64,000 bases of DNA from Streptomyces beigongshangae. Its GTDB lineage: Bacteria > Actinomycetota > Actinomycetes > Streptomycetales > Streptomycetaceae. The stretch is from assembly GCF_019710745.1 (NCBI RefSeq), contig NZ_JAHKJW010000022.1, positions 62,001-126,000 on the forward strand, read 5' to 3'. The notes under the pieces are model-generated. The model searched no databases, was not told where the DNA came from, and worked only from the letters and a program-made list of their open reading frames with translations. Within the stretch, counting starts at the first letter, position 1. The number at the start of each line of letters is the position of its first letter. Below are positions 1 through 6,991 of the stretch, one piece after another. The translations under genes and the position numbers were made by a program.

Positions 1-1
1 G

Positions 2-1108
2 GCCGGGGACATCGGCGCGTTCCTCACCCTCGCGAGCAACGGCATGCGGGCCCTCGCCCAGCTCGACGCGTCCGCCGCGGTCACGGCGGTCGGCTTCCCG
101 CTGCGTTCGATGCGCGTCCTCGACGGCTCGGGTGCGGAGGTGGCCCGCGTACCGCTCGGCGAGGCCGCCGACCCGCTCCTGCGCTACCGCTGCCTGCCCC
201 GCGGCGACCTGGCCGCCGCCCTCCAGGCGGAGGCCGCCCGCCGGGGCATCGGCATCCGGCACGGAGCCCGCCTCGCGTCCGTCCGGGACACCCCCGACGG
301 GGTCACCGTGCACTTCACCGACGGCAGTACCGCGACGGGTGACCTCCTCGTCGGCGCCGACGGCCTGAACTCCGTCGTACGGCGGGGGACCGCCCCCGGC
401 GTGGAGCCCCGGTACGCGGGGCAGCGCGTCTTCTACGGCTTCACCGACGCCCCGGTCCCGGCCGGGACGGACGCCGGCGACAGCGAGTGCATCACCATGG
501 TGCGGGGCAGCGCGGCCGCCTTCGGCTACGCGGTGTCGCCGGACGGGGGGACGTACTGGTTCGCCCGGGTCGCCGGTGAGCCCCTGACCGCCGACGAGAT
601 CGGCCACGGCACGCCCGCCCACTGGCGCGGGCTGCTCCTGCCGCTGCTGCGCGCGGACACCACACCCGCCGCGGACATCGTCACGGCCACCACCGACCGT
701 GTCATGGTCACCAACGCCACCGAGGTGCCGACGGGCACACCCTGGCGCTCCGGCCGCACCCTGACCATCGGTGACGCCGCCCACGCCGCCTCCCCCGCGA
801 CCGGGCAGGGGGCGTCGATGGCGCTGGAGGACGCCGTCGTCCTCGCGAAGGCATTGCGCGACGCGCCCGGCACCGACAGCGCGCTCTCCCTGTACGAGTC
901 ACTGCGCCGGCCGCGCGTGGAGGAGAACGTCACCGTCAGCGGCGGCATCTCCCGCGGCACGCACCGGCCGCCGTCCCCTCCTGCCCGGGGATCCGCCGCG
1001 CCGGCCGCCCGCCTCGGCGACGGCGAACTCGTCCGGCACCTGGAGTGGCACGCCGACCTGTGGGCCGAGTTCGGCGCGCCGGGCCCCGGGGACCGGCGGA
1101 CCCGGTGA
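2..1108 (+). CDS. FAD-dependent monooxygenase, 5'-truncated by window edge
   Basis: This is the C-terminal part of a PHBH-type flavoprotein aromatic or polyketide hydroxylase. The reading frame is open from base 2, before the first ATG at 44, with family-like sequence (GAFLTLASNGMRAL), so the N-terminal FAD-binding GxGxxG is outside the window. The second FAD motif is visible as LLVGADGLNSVVR, and the third as TIGDAAHAASPATGQGASM followed by LEDAVVLAKAL. These proteins use NAD(P)H and O2 to hydroxylate an aromatic substrate; this one's substrate cannot be told. The C-terminal 50 residues after SGGISRGTHRP are low-complexity and may vary between strains. Confidence 0.9.
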   Translation, partial: AGDIGAFLTLASNGMRALAQLDASAAVTAVGFPLRSMRVLDGSGAEVARVPLGEAADPLLRYRCLPRGDLAAALQAEAARRGIGIRHGARLASVRDTPDGVTVHFTDGSTATGDLLVGADGLNSVVRRGTAPGVEPRYAGQRVFYGFTDAPVPAGTDAGDSECITMVRGSAAAFGYAVSPDGGTYWFARVAGEPLTADEIGHGTPAHWRGLLLPLLRADTTPAADIVTATTDRVMVTNATEVPTGTPWRSGRTLTIGDAAHAASPATGQGASMALEDAVVLAKALRDAPGTDSALSLYESLRRPRVEENVTVSGGISRGTHRPPSPPARGSAAPAARLGDGELVRHLEWHADLWAEFGAPGPGDRRTR

Positions 1109-1479
1109 GCCGTCGGCCGCAACTCCCTTGTACGTCAGCGCACTCACCCACTTCCGCTGTCCGTCCACCCGGGTGCACCTGGAGCGCCCGGCCCGTGACG
1201 GGTGACTCATGTCGTCCATGAGCGCAAAGGAAGGGTTGCAGGGGCAACAGGAGTTCGACGGCCGGTCCGGACCGCGACGACGCAGCGGTCACAGTCGACT
1301 GGGCGCGCACCGGGAACATCCCGCTCCTCTCGTGCGTACTATCTCTACACTGGCGCAAAGCGCGCAGTTGTGTCCTTCGGACGGATCAGCCCCGACAGAC
1401 AGCACTCCGCTCACCACGCGTGCAGGGACGTGTCCCTCCTTCCCGCACCTGTGCCGTCGGATCGAGAAAGGCTCCAGTC
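1109..1479. other. Intergenic region, no gene seen
   Basis: This 371-bp stretch separates the monooxygenase from the lysine-rich protein. Short overlapping frames exist but show no family-like composition and no convincing ribosome binding site. A TACTAT hexamer near 1337 could be a -10 element for the downstream gene, but no good -35 was found. Confidence 0.4.
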
Positions 1480-2190
1480 ATGCCTGAGAACCAGACCTCC
1501 ACCACCGAACTCACCTCGCAGTACGTCGCGCAGGTGACGGGCGACCTCGAACGCAACGTCAAGGAGCAGGAGCGTATCGCCGCGGACATCGCGTCCCTGC
1601 AGGAGCGGTTGCTCGCCCTGCAGCACGACCGGAAGGTCCTGGTGACCATGCGGGAGGCGCTCGGTGGCGGGCGGCCCGCAGCCGCGGAGACGGCCACGGC
1701 CGTGCCGTCGGTCCCGAAGCAGAAGAAGGCACCCGCCGCGACCGCGAAGAAGACCCCCGCCAAGAAGACCACCACCTCCAGGAAGACCACCGCCGCCAGG
1801 AAGACCAGCGCCGCCAAGGAGGCTGCCGGCAAGGGGACCTCCGACAAGGGGACGGCCGGCAAGAAGTCCGCCGGCGGCAAGGACACCGGTGGGAAGGACA
1901 CCGGTGGGAAGCCCGCGGCGAAGACACCAGGGATCCCCGCCCGGCCCAGCCTCGTGGACCTGATCCGCACCCACCTCGAAGAGCAGAAGGAACCGCGCTC
2001 CGCCGCCGAGATCGCCACGGCGCTCACCGCCGCCCACCCCGACCGCACCATCAGGACCACGGTCGTGCGCACCAGCCTCGAGAACCTGGTCGCCCGGAGC
2101 AGCGCCCACCGCAACAAGCAGGGCACGTCGGTCTTCTACACGGCCGCCACCGGGCCGGCCGCCGAGCCCGCCGCGGCGACGACCGCCTGA
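1480..2190 (+). CDS. Coiled-coil / lysine-alanine-rich / winged-helix-like protein
   Basis: A 236-residue protein in three parts. Residues 1-65 (MPENQTSTTELTSQYV onward) are a predicted coiled coil with LERNVKEQERIAADIASLQ. Residues 75-165 are a low-complexity linker of KKTPAKKTTT and KDTGGKDTGGK units, like the basic tails of histone H1-like and actinobacterial HU proteins. Residues 170-225 (SLVDLIRTHLEEQ to VVRTSLENLVAR to QGTSVFY) look like a winged helix. I chose the ATG at 1480, downstream of GAGAAAGG, over an in-frame upstream start because sequence before it lacks family character. A DNA-binding or nucleoid role is inferred. It lies 70 bp upstream of a DNA ligase gene on the same strand. 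Confidence 0.7.
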   Translation: MPENQTSTTELTSQYVAQVTGDLERNVKEQERIAADIASLQERLLALQHDRKVLVTMREALGGGRPAAAETATAVPSVPKQKKAPAATAKKTPAKKTTTSRKTTAARKTSAAKEAAGKGTSDKGTAGKKSAGGKDTGGKDTGGKPAAKTPGIPARPSLVDLIRTHLEEQKEPRSAAEIATALTAAHPDRTIRTTVVRTSLENLVARSSAHRNKQGTSVFYTAATGPAAEPAAATTA

Positions 2191-2260
2191 CCACCCGCGC
2201 CGGGCGCGGCCGGCCGCCGGGCCAGGGGCCGTTGTCAGTGGTGGCAGGCAGGATGACCGC

Positions 2261-4417
2261 ATGACCACACCAGTTGCAGCGATCGTGGACGCTCCCGCCT
2301 ACGCGCAAGCGGTCGAGGACGCCGTGAAGGCGTCGGCCGCCTACTACACGGGCGGTACCTCGCCGATGGACGACGACACCTACGACCGGCTGGTGCGCGC
2401 CATCACCGCGTGGGAGGACGGGCATCCCGACCAGGTGCTGCCCGACTCGCCGACCGGGAAGGTGGCGGGCGGTGCCGTGGAGGGCGACGTGCCGCACACG
2501 GTGGCCATGCTCAGCCTGGACAACGTGTTCTCCCCCGACGGGTTCACCGCCTGGACCGCGTCGCTGGCCCGGCGCGTCGGCCACGAGGTGGAGCGTTTCA
2601 GCGTCGAGCCGAAGCTCGACGGACTGGCGGTCGCCGCCCGCTACACCCGTGGCCGGCTGGAGCGTCTGATCACCCGCGGGGACGGGACGGCCGGGGAGGA
2701 CGTCTCGCACGCGATCGGCACGGTCGAGGGTCTGCCGGAGGTCCTGACGGAGCCCGTCACGGTGGAGGTGCGCGGTGAAGTACTGATGACCACCGCCCAG
2801 TTCGAGCACGCCAACGAGGTCCGCACCGCGCACGGCGGCCAGCCGTTCGCGAATCCGCGCGGCGCCTCCGCGGGCACCCTGCGGGCGAGGGAGCGCGCCT
2901 ACACGGTGCCGATGACGTTCTTCGGGTACGGACTGCTGCCCCTGCCGGACACGGACCCCGAGCTCGCCGGGCGGCTGCGCGAACTGCCCCACAGCGCGTC
3001 GATGGTCCGGACCGCCGAGCTCGGGGTGAACACCACCGCCGGCACCGCCGTGCCCGGCACCACCGCCGGGACGGCGGAACAGGTCCTGGCCCGGGTGCGG
3101 GAGATCGCCGCGCTGCGCGCCGCACTGCCCTTCGGCATCGACGGGATCGTGGTCAAGGCCGACCTGGCCGCCGACCAGCGGGCCGCCGGGTCCGGGTCGC
3201 GCGCGCCGCGCTGGGCCGTCGCCTACAAACTGCCCGCGGTGGAGAAGATCACCCGGCTCCTTGAGGTGGAGTGGAACGTGGGCCGTACCGGCGTCATCGC
3301 CCCGCGCGCCGTACTGGAACCGGTCGTCATCGACGGGGCCACCATCACGTACGCCACCCTCCACAACCCGGCCGACATCACCCGGCGCGACCTGCGCCTG
3401 GGCGACCACGTCATGGTGCACCGCGCCGGCGACGTCATCCCCCGTGTCGAAGCGCCCGTCGCCCATCTGCGCACCGGCGCCGAGCGGCGGATCGTCTTCC
3501 CCGAGGTGTGTCCGCGGTGCGGGAGCGCCATCGACACCGGCGAGCAGCGCTGGCGCTGCGGGAACGGCCGCAACTGCCATCTGGTCGCCTCCCTCTCCTA
3601 CGCCGCCGGCCGCGACCAGCTCGACGTCGAGGGCCTCGGCCGCACCCGTGTCGTCCAGCTCGTGGAGGCGGGCCTCGTCACCGACCTCGCGGACCTGTTC
3701 ACGCTCACCCGCGACCAGCTCCTGTCCCTGGACCGGATGGGCGGGACGAGCACCGACAACCTCCTGGCGGCGCTCGGCACGGCCAAGGGGCGGCCGTTGT
3801 CGCGGGTCCTGTGCGCACTGGGTGTCCGGGGCACGGGCCGGTCGATGTCCCGCCGCATCGCCCGTCACTTCGCCACCATGGATCACGTCCGTGCGGCCGA
3901 CAGCACGGCGATGCAGCAGGTGGACGGCATCGGAACCGAGAAGGCCCCGTCCATCGTCGCCGAACTCGCCGAACTGGCCCCGCTCATCGACAGGCTCGTC
4001 GCCGCCGGGGTGAACATGACGGAACCCGGCGCCACTCCGCCGGACCCGGCAGCCGCCGACGGCCCCACCGGCGCCTCGGAAGGCTCGCAGGACATGCAGG
4101 GCGCGAAGGGCACGCAGAGCGCGGGGAGCGCGGAGGGGCAGGAACCGGCGGGCGGGCCGCTGGCCGGGATGACCGTGGTCGTGACCGGGGCGATGACCGG
4201 TGCGCTGGAAAGACTCGGCCGCAACGAGATGAACGAACTGATCGAGCGCGCGGGAGGCCGCTCCTCCTCCAGTGTCTCCAAGAAGACCGCCCTGGTGGTG
4301 GCGGGGGAAGGCGCCGGATCCAAGCGCGCCAGGGCCGAGAGCCTCGGCGTCCGTCTGGCCACCCCGGACGAGTTCGCCGCCCTCGTCGCCGATCACCTCG
4401 GACAGCCCGTTTCCTGA
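2261..4417 (+). CDS. ligA: NAD-dependent DNA ligase (LigA family)
   Basis: A 718-residue LigA that seals nicks using NAD+. Domains in order: Ia with YYTGG and MDDDTYDRLV near residues 28-45; adenylation domain with the nucleophilic lysine in EPKLDG (K118) and SVEPKLDGLAV around it; OB fold; a four-cysteine zinc finger at C417, C420, C433 and C439; helix-hairpin-helix repeats (about 445-590); a low-complexity spacer (about 590-640); and a C-terminal BRCT domain starting at LAGMTVVVTGAM. All catalytic landmarks are present, so it should be active. Streptomyces normally has a housekeeping ligA elsewhere; the neighbours here suggest an accessory copy, but that cannot be tested within the window. 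Confidence 0.95.
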   Translation: MTTPVAAIVDAPAYAQAVEDAVKASAAYYTGGTSPMDDDTYDRLVRAITAWEDGHPDQVLPDSPTGKVAGGAVEGDVPHTVAMLSLDNVFSPDGFTAWTASLARRVGHEVERFSVEPKLDGLAVAARYTRGRLERLITRGDGTAGEDVSHAIGTVEGLPEVLTEPVTVEVRGEVLMTTAQFEHANEVRTAHGGQPFANPRGASAGTLRARERAYTVPMTFFGYGLLPLPDTDPELAGRLRELPHSASMVRTAELGVNTTAGTAVPGTTAGTAEQVLARVREIAALRAALPFGIDGIVVKADLAADQRAAGSGSRAPRWAVAYKLPAVEKITRLLEVEWNVGRTGVIAPRAVLEPVVIDGATITYATLHNPADITRRDLRLGDHVMVHRAGDVIPRVEAPVAHLRTGAERRIVFPEVCPRCGSAIDTGEQRWRCGNGRNCHLVASLSYAAGRDQLDVEGLGRTRVVQLVEAGLVTDLADLFTLTRDQLLSLDRMGGTSTDNLLAALGTAKGRPLSRVLCALGVRGTGRSMSRRIARHFATMDHVRAADSTAMQQVDGIGTEKAPSIVAELAELAPLIDRLVAAGVNMTEPGATPPDPAAADGPTGASEGSQDMQGAKGTQSAGSAEGQEPAGGPLAGMTVVVTGAMTGALERLGRNEMNELIERAGGRSSSSVSKKTALVVAGEGAGSKRARAESLGVRLATPDEFAALVADHLGQPVS

Positions 4418-4526
4418 ATCCCTCCGGCCGATGAGTTCCGCCGGGACCGGCAGTCGAACAGTGGGAACGGGCGTACCGCCCGAGTCGACGCACAGGACGA
4501 CGCACAGAACAATGGGGAGACCTTCG

Positions 4527-5099
4527 ATGCGCACTCTGATCAGCACCGCCTTCGTCTCGCTCGACGGTGTCGTGGAGGCACCGGGGGGTGAGCCCGGCTA
4601 CCGGAACTCCGGCTGGACCTTCAAGGACGTGGAGTTCCTCCCGGATGCCTACGAGATCAAGGACCGGGAGCAGCGGGAAGCCGCCGCGATGCTGCTGGGC
4701 CGGTCCAGCTACCAGGCGTTCAGTGCGGTCTGGCCCGGCATGGAGGAGTTCTCCGGCTACAAGGTGATGCCGAAGTACGTCGTCTCCACCACCCTCACCG
4801 AGGACGCCCTGGTGTCGGACTGGGGACCGACCACGGTCCTGCGGTCGCTCGACGAGGTCGCCGCGTTGAAGGGGACCGAGGGCGGCCCGATCATCGTCCA
4901 CGGCAGCGCCGCCCTCAACCGGAGCCTGTCGGACGCCGGCCTGATCGACCGCTACCACCTGCTGGTCTTCCCGCTCCTGCTGGGCGCGGGCAAGCGCCTC
5001 TTCAGCGACACGGACAAGGACACCCAGAAGCTGCGGCTCGTCGAGCACGAGGCGTACGCCAACGGTCTGCAGAAGAACGTCTTCGACGTCGTCCGCTGA
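4527..5099 (+). CDS. Dihydrofolate reductase family (RibD C-terminal-like) protein
   Basis: A 190-residue protein of the RibD C-terminal / YwjB group, common in actinobacteria. It begins RTLISTAFVSLDGVVEAPGG, has LLGRSSYQAFSAVWP at about residues 56-70, the NADPH-loop-like IIVHGSAALNRSL near 120-135, and the closing LLVFPLLLGAGKRLF. The ATG at 4527 follows GGGGAG at 4514-4519; the ATG at 4512 overlaps that site and is less likely. It probably reduces a small molecule with NADPH. Despite the family name, it is not expected to be the folate enzyme. It stands alone. Confidence 0.88.
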   Translation: MRTLISTAFVSLDGVVEAPGGEPGYRNSGWTFKDVEFLPDAYEIKDREQREAAAMLLGRSSYQAFSAVWPGMEEFSGYKVMPKYVVSTTLTEDALVSDWGPTTVLRSLDEVAALKGTEGGPIIVHGSAALNRSLSDAGLIDRYHLLVFPLLLGAGKRLFSDTDKDTQKLRLVEHEAYANGLQKNVFDVVR

Positions 5100-5505
5100 G
5101 TCCGCTGAGCGGTACCGGCTGAGCAGTACCGGCGCCCGGCCCTCGGAGGAGAGTGCTCCAGTTCACACCCCGTACGGGGCCGGCTGCGGAACAAGACCCG
5201 GTGGCCGGCCGTTGATCCCTACGTGGCTGCGGAGGGGACAGTGTCCCCGGGCCTCACCCATAGCCCATGGGGAAGATCGTTCGGCTGAAGCCCCATGGAG
5301 CCCTCCGCCGAGAGGCGACCGCCCTCCGCAGCCCACCCCGTACCGCCCCGGCTGGTCTCCCCCGTCCAGTCGGGGCTTTCCCGTACGCGGGCACGACACG
5401 CGGCCCGGTCACGACGGGACCGGTATGCCGTTGTCGTCCTGCCGTAGCGGGGTACACGAAGTCGTGCACGGACCGCACGACCGTCCTCGTCACAGGAGAA
5501 GAGTC
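5100..5505. other. Intergenic region with short palindromes
   Basis: No convincing gene was seen in about 400 bp. It holds the palindrome GGGGACAGTGTCCCC near 5232 and an inverted repeat CCATGGGG / CCCCATGG near 5264-5298. A frame from 5267 has the composition of noncoding GC-rich DNA and no ribosome binding site. Confidence 0.4.
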
Positions 5506-5649
5506 ATGGCAGGCATCATGAACAAGATCAAGCAGTTCGCCTCCAGCCCTCAGGGCCGGCGCAGCATCGAGCAGGCGCGCCGCGCTTCCGCCGATCCGCG
5601 CCGCCGGGCCCAGGCACAACGGCTGCTGGGCAAGCTGCGCAAGCGCTGA
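5506..5649 (+). CDS. Small basic protein, 47 aa
   Basis: A 47-residue protein MAGIMNKIKQFASSPQGRR followed by an Arg/Ala-rich helix and ending LLGKLRKR. The start is set by a clear CAGGAGAAG site at 5493-5501. Composition is strongly basic and amphipathic, with no cysteine and no membrane segment. Similar very short proteins occur in Streptomyces without assigned function; a nucleic-acid or membrane-surface association is only a guess. The strong hairpin at 5734-5768 could terminate its transcript. Confidence 0.65.
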   Translation: MAGIMNKIKQFASSPQGRRSIEQARRASADPRRRAQAQRLLGKLRKR

Positions 5650-5733
5650 ACCGGCCGAGCGGCGTCCTTTCGCGGTTCCAGTTTCCGCCGGCCTCCCGCG
5701 AACACATGACGCCCCGCTTCCGCAGCGCAACGC

Positions 5734-5768
5734 GAAGACCCCGTCCGCATGATGCGGACGGGGTCTTC
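5734..5768. terminator. Perfect 16-bp hairpin after the tRNA-like gene
   Basis: GAAGACCCCGTCCGCA pairs perfectly with TGCGGACGGGGTCTTC around the 3-nt loop TGA. On the minus strand it begins one base after the CCA end of the tRNA-like gene; on the plus strand it lies 84 bp after the 47-aa gene. There is no long U-tract, as is usual in Streptomyces. It probably works in both directions. Confidence 0.8.
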
Positions 5769-5769
5769 A

Positions 5770-5842
5770 TGGAGCGCCGGGCAGGCCTTGCACCTGCATT
5801 TCCCCGCAGGAAGCGGGGCGTCTTTCCTTGGACCACCGACGC
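5770..5842 (-). tRNA. Aberrant tRNA-Gly(UCC)-like gene with encoded CCA
   Basis: The minus strand folds as a 73-nt cloverleaf including CCA. The 7-bp acceptor stem is GCGTCGG/CCGGCGC (one G-U), with discriminator U73. The D arm is GTC/GAC with a short loop holding A14, A15, G18G19 and A21. The anticodon stem is CCCCG/CGGGG with loop CTTCCTG, giving anticodon UCC. The four-base variable loop AAAT supplies U48 for a Levitt pair with A15. The T stem is GCAGG/CCTGC. G1-C72, C2-G71, U73 and C35C36 are glycine identity elements. Odd points are the T loop TGCAAGG (no U55), U37/G38, and a possible C32-G38 pair that would shrink the anticodon loop. It may be a specialised non-ribosomal glycyl donor or a decaying copy. 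Confidence 0.7.
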
Positions 5843-5998
5843 GGGAGGAACCGGCCCTTCGGCCGCGCTCTCAAGATCGAGCTTATCAGCTTTTCGGACC
5901 CGCGAATGACACGTCGGCGGGAGCCCGACACGGGGTCGGTGCGAAGTCGTGGGACACAACCCCTGTTTGCCGAACGCCGAGCCGGTAATACGGAGTTC

Positions 5999-6439
5999 AT
6001 GGCTGGAGCGAACAACAAAACCACGAACGGACAGTCGCCCACCGCGCATGCGCGGGCGGCGAAGACCACCGTGACCGAAGGTGCCGCAACGCCGGCCAAG
6101 GAGTCACAGAAGGCCGCCACCGAGGCCGTGAAGAACGCCGGGGACGCCGCCGGGGCCGTCGGCCGCGGCAGCAGGGAAGCCCTGGTGAACCTCGGCGGAA
6201 CCGCGTCGCAGAAGGCCAAGGAGACGGCCAGGACGGTGCAGGGCACCGTTTCGACGGCCGCCCAGCAGACGGCCGGAAAGGCCGGTCTGGTCTGGACCCT
6301 CTTCAAGGCCAGGAAGGTTCTGGCAGCCGCCGCCGGTGCGGGGACCGCGACCGTGGTCCTCTGCTCCTACGCGGTGGGCCGCCGTGCCGGTCTGCGTCAG
6401 CGCGGGCCGCTCTCCCGTCTCAGCGGCGGCCGTCTCTGA
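5999..6439 (+). CDS. Ala/Thr/Lys-rich LEA-like protein with one membrane helix
   Basis: A 146-residue protein. Residues 1-100 are hydrophilic repeats of Ala, Thr, Lys and Glu (for example EAVKNAGDAAGAVG and ASQKAKETARTVQGT), resembling late-embryogenesis-abundant or apolipoprotein-like amphipathic helices. A hydrophobic segment at about residues 108-128 (VLAAAAGAGTATVVLCSYAVG) is followed by an arginine-rich end, so it is probably a membrane-anchored stress protein. The ATG at 5999 has a close GGAG at 5992-5995. Not recognised beyond this. The function is unknown; desiccation or osmotic protection is inferred from composition only. Confidence 0.7.
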   Translation: MAGANNKTTNGQSPTAHARAAKTTVTEGAATPAKESQKAATEAVKNAGDAAGAVGRGSREALVNLGGTASQKAKETARTVQGTVSTAAQQTAGKAGLVWTLFKARKVLAAAAGAGTATVVLCSYAVGRRAGLRQRGPLSRLSGGRL

Positions 6440-6462
6440 GACAGAACGCCGCGAGGCACCTG

Positions 6463-6502
6463 CCGAAGGGCCCCCGGAGCTCCCGCTCCGGGGGCCCTTC
6501 GG
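6463..6502 (+). terminator. 18-bp perfect hairpin terminator
   Basis: CCGAAGGGCCCCCGGAGC and its exact complement flank the loop TCCC, 23 bp after the stop of the LEA-like gene. This is a strong factor-independent terminator lacking a U-tract. Confidence 0.85.
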
Positions 6503-6853
6503 TGTGCGGGCGGCCCCGCCGGCGGTGGGACGGGACCACGACCAGCGGCGGCCGGCCGCGCAGGGCGGCGATGGCCTGCATGCGTGACACCTGCCGGACG
6601 GGGCGTTGGAGATCGCCACGTCCGGGACCCCGCCCTGGCGCACCGGGTCGTCCGTACCGCGCAGGATCCCCCCGACCGGGGGCGTGAAGTCCCACACCTC
6701 GATCCGGCCAACAGCCGCCGGCTCACCCACTCCAAGTTCCTGCCGCCGGGAGTCCGGCACCACGGCGACCGGCCACCACGCCGCCGACGCGGATCGCACC
6801 CGGCCCGTACCCCACCACAACATGTCCGCCAGGGATCGGGCCTGTTCGAACAT
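6503..6853 (-). pseudogene. Possible decayed or frameshifted minus-strand gene
   Basis: From an ATG at 6853 the minus strand reads MFEQARSLADMLWWGTG and then a protein-like stretch (WWPVAVVPDSRRQELGV, RIEVWDFTPPVGG) for about 90 residues. It then loses coding character near 6590, while a neighbouring frame continues with a plausible MQAIAALRGRPPLVVV. The first frame has no stop until it is far inside the opposite-strand gene. This suggests a frameshifted or eroded gene. No family was recognised and it could be spurious. Confidence 0.3.
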
Positions 6854-6991
6854 GGGTGACCTGTGCGGATACTATGTACCGGATGTAAGATCTTTTCCGG
6901 TCCAGGCCAGTTTCCCGTGTCGCCGCGCAGCCCACCCGGCTACGGACGGCGTACCTGCCTGCCGATTCGGCGTGGTCAGAAAGAGAGAGTC

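Noticed and set aside
2051..4546. An 831-codon minus-strand frame opposite ligA
   Set aside because: Antisense of a gene with all LigA motifs, no ribosome binding site and no recognisable domain.
5267..5521. Small plus-strand frame MGKIVRLKPHG...
   Set aside because: No ribosome binding site, mixed low-information composition, and it overlaps the site of the 47-aa gene's leader.
5706..5909. Small plus-strand frame across the tRNA-like gene
   Set aside because: It runs through the terminator stem and the tRNA stems; these structures explain the sequence better than coding.
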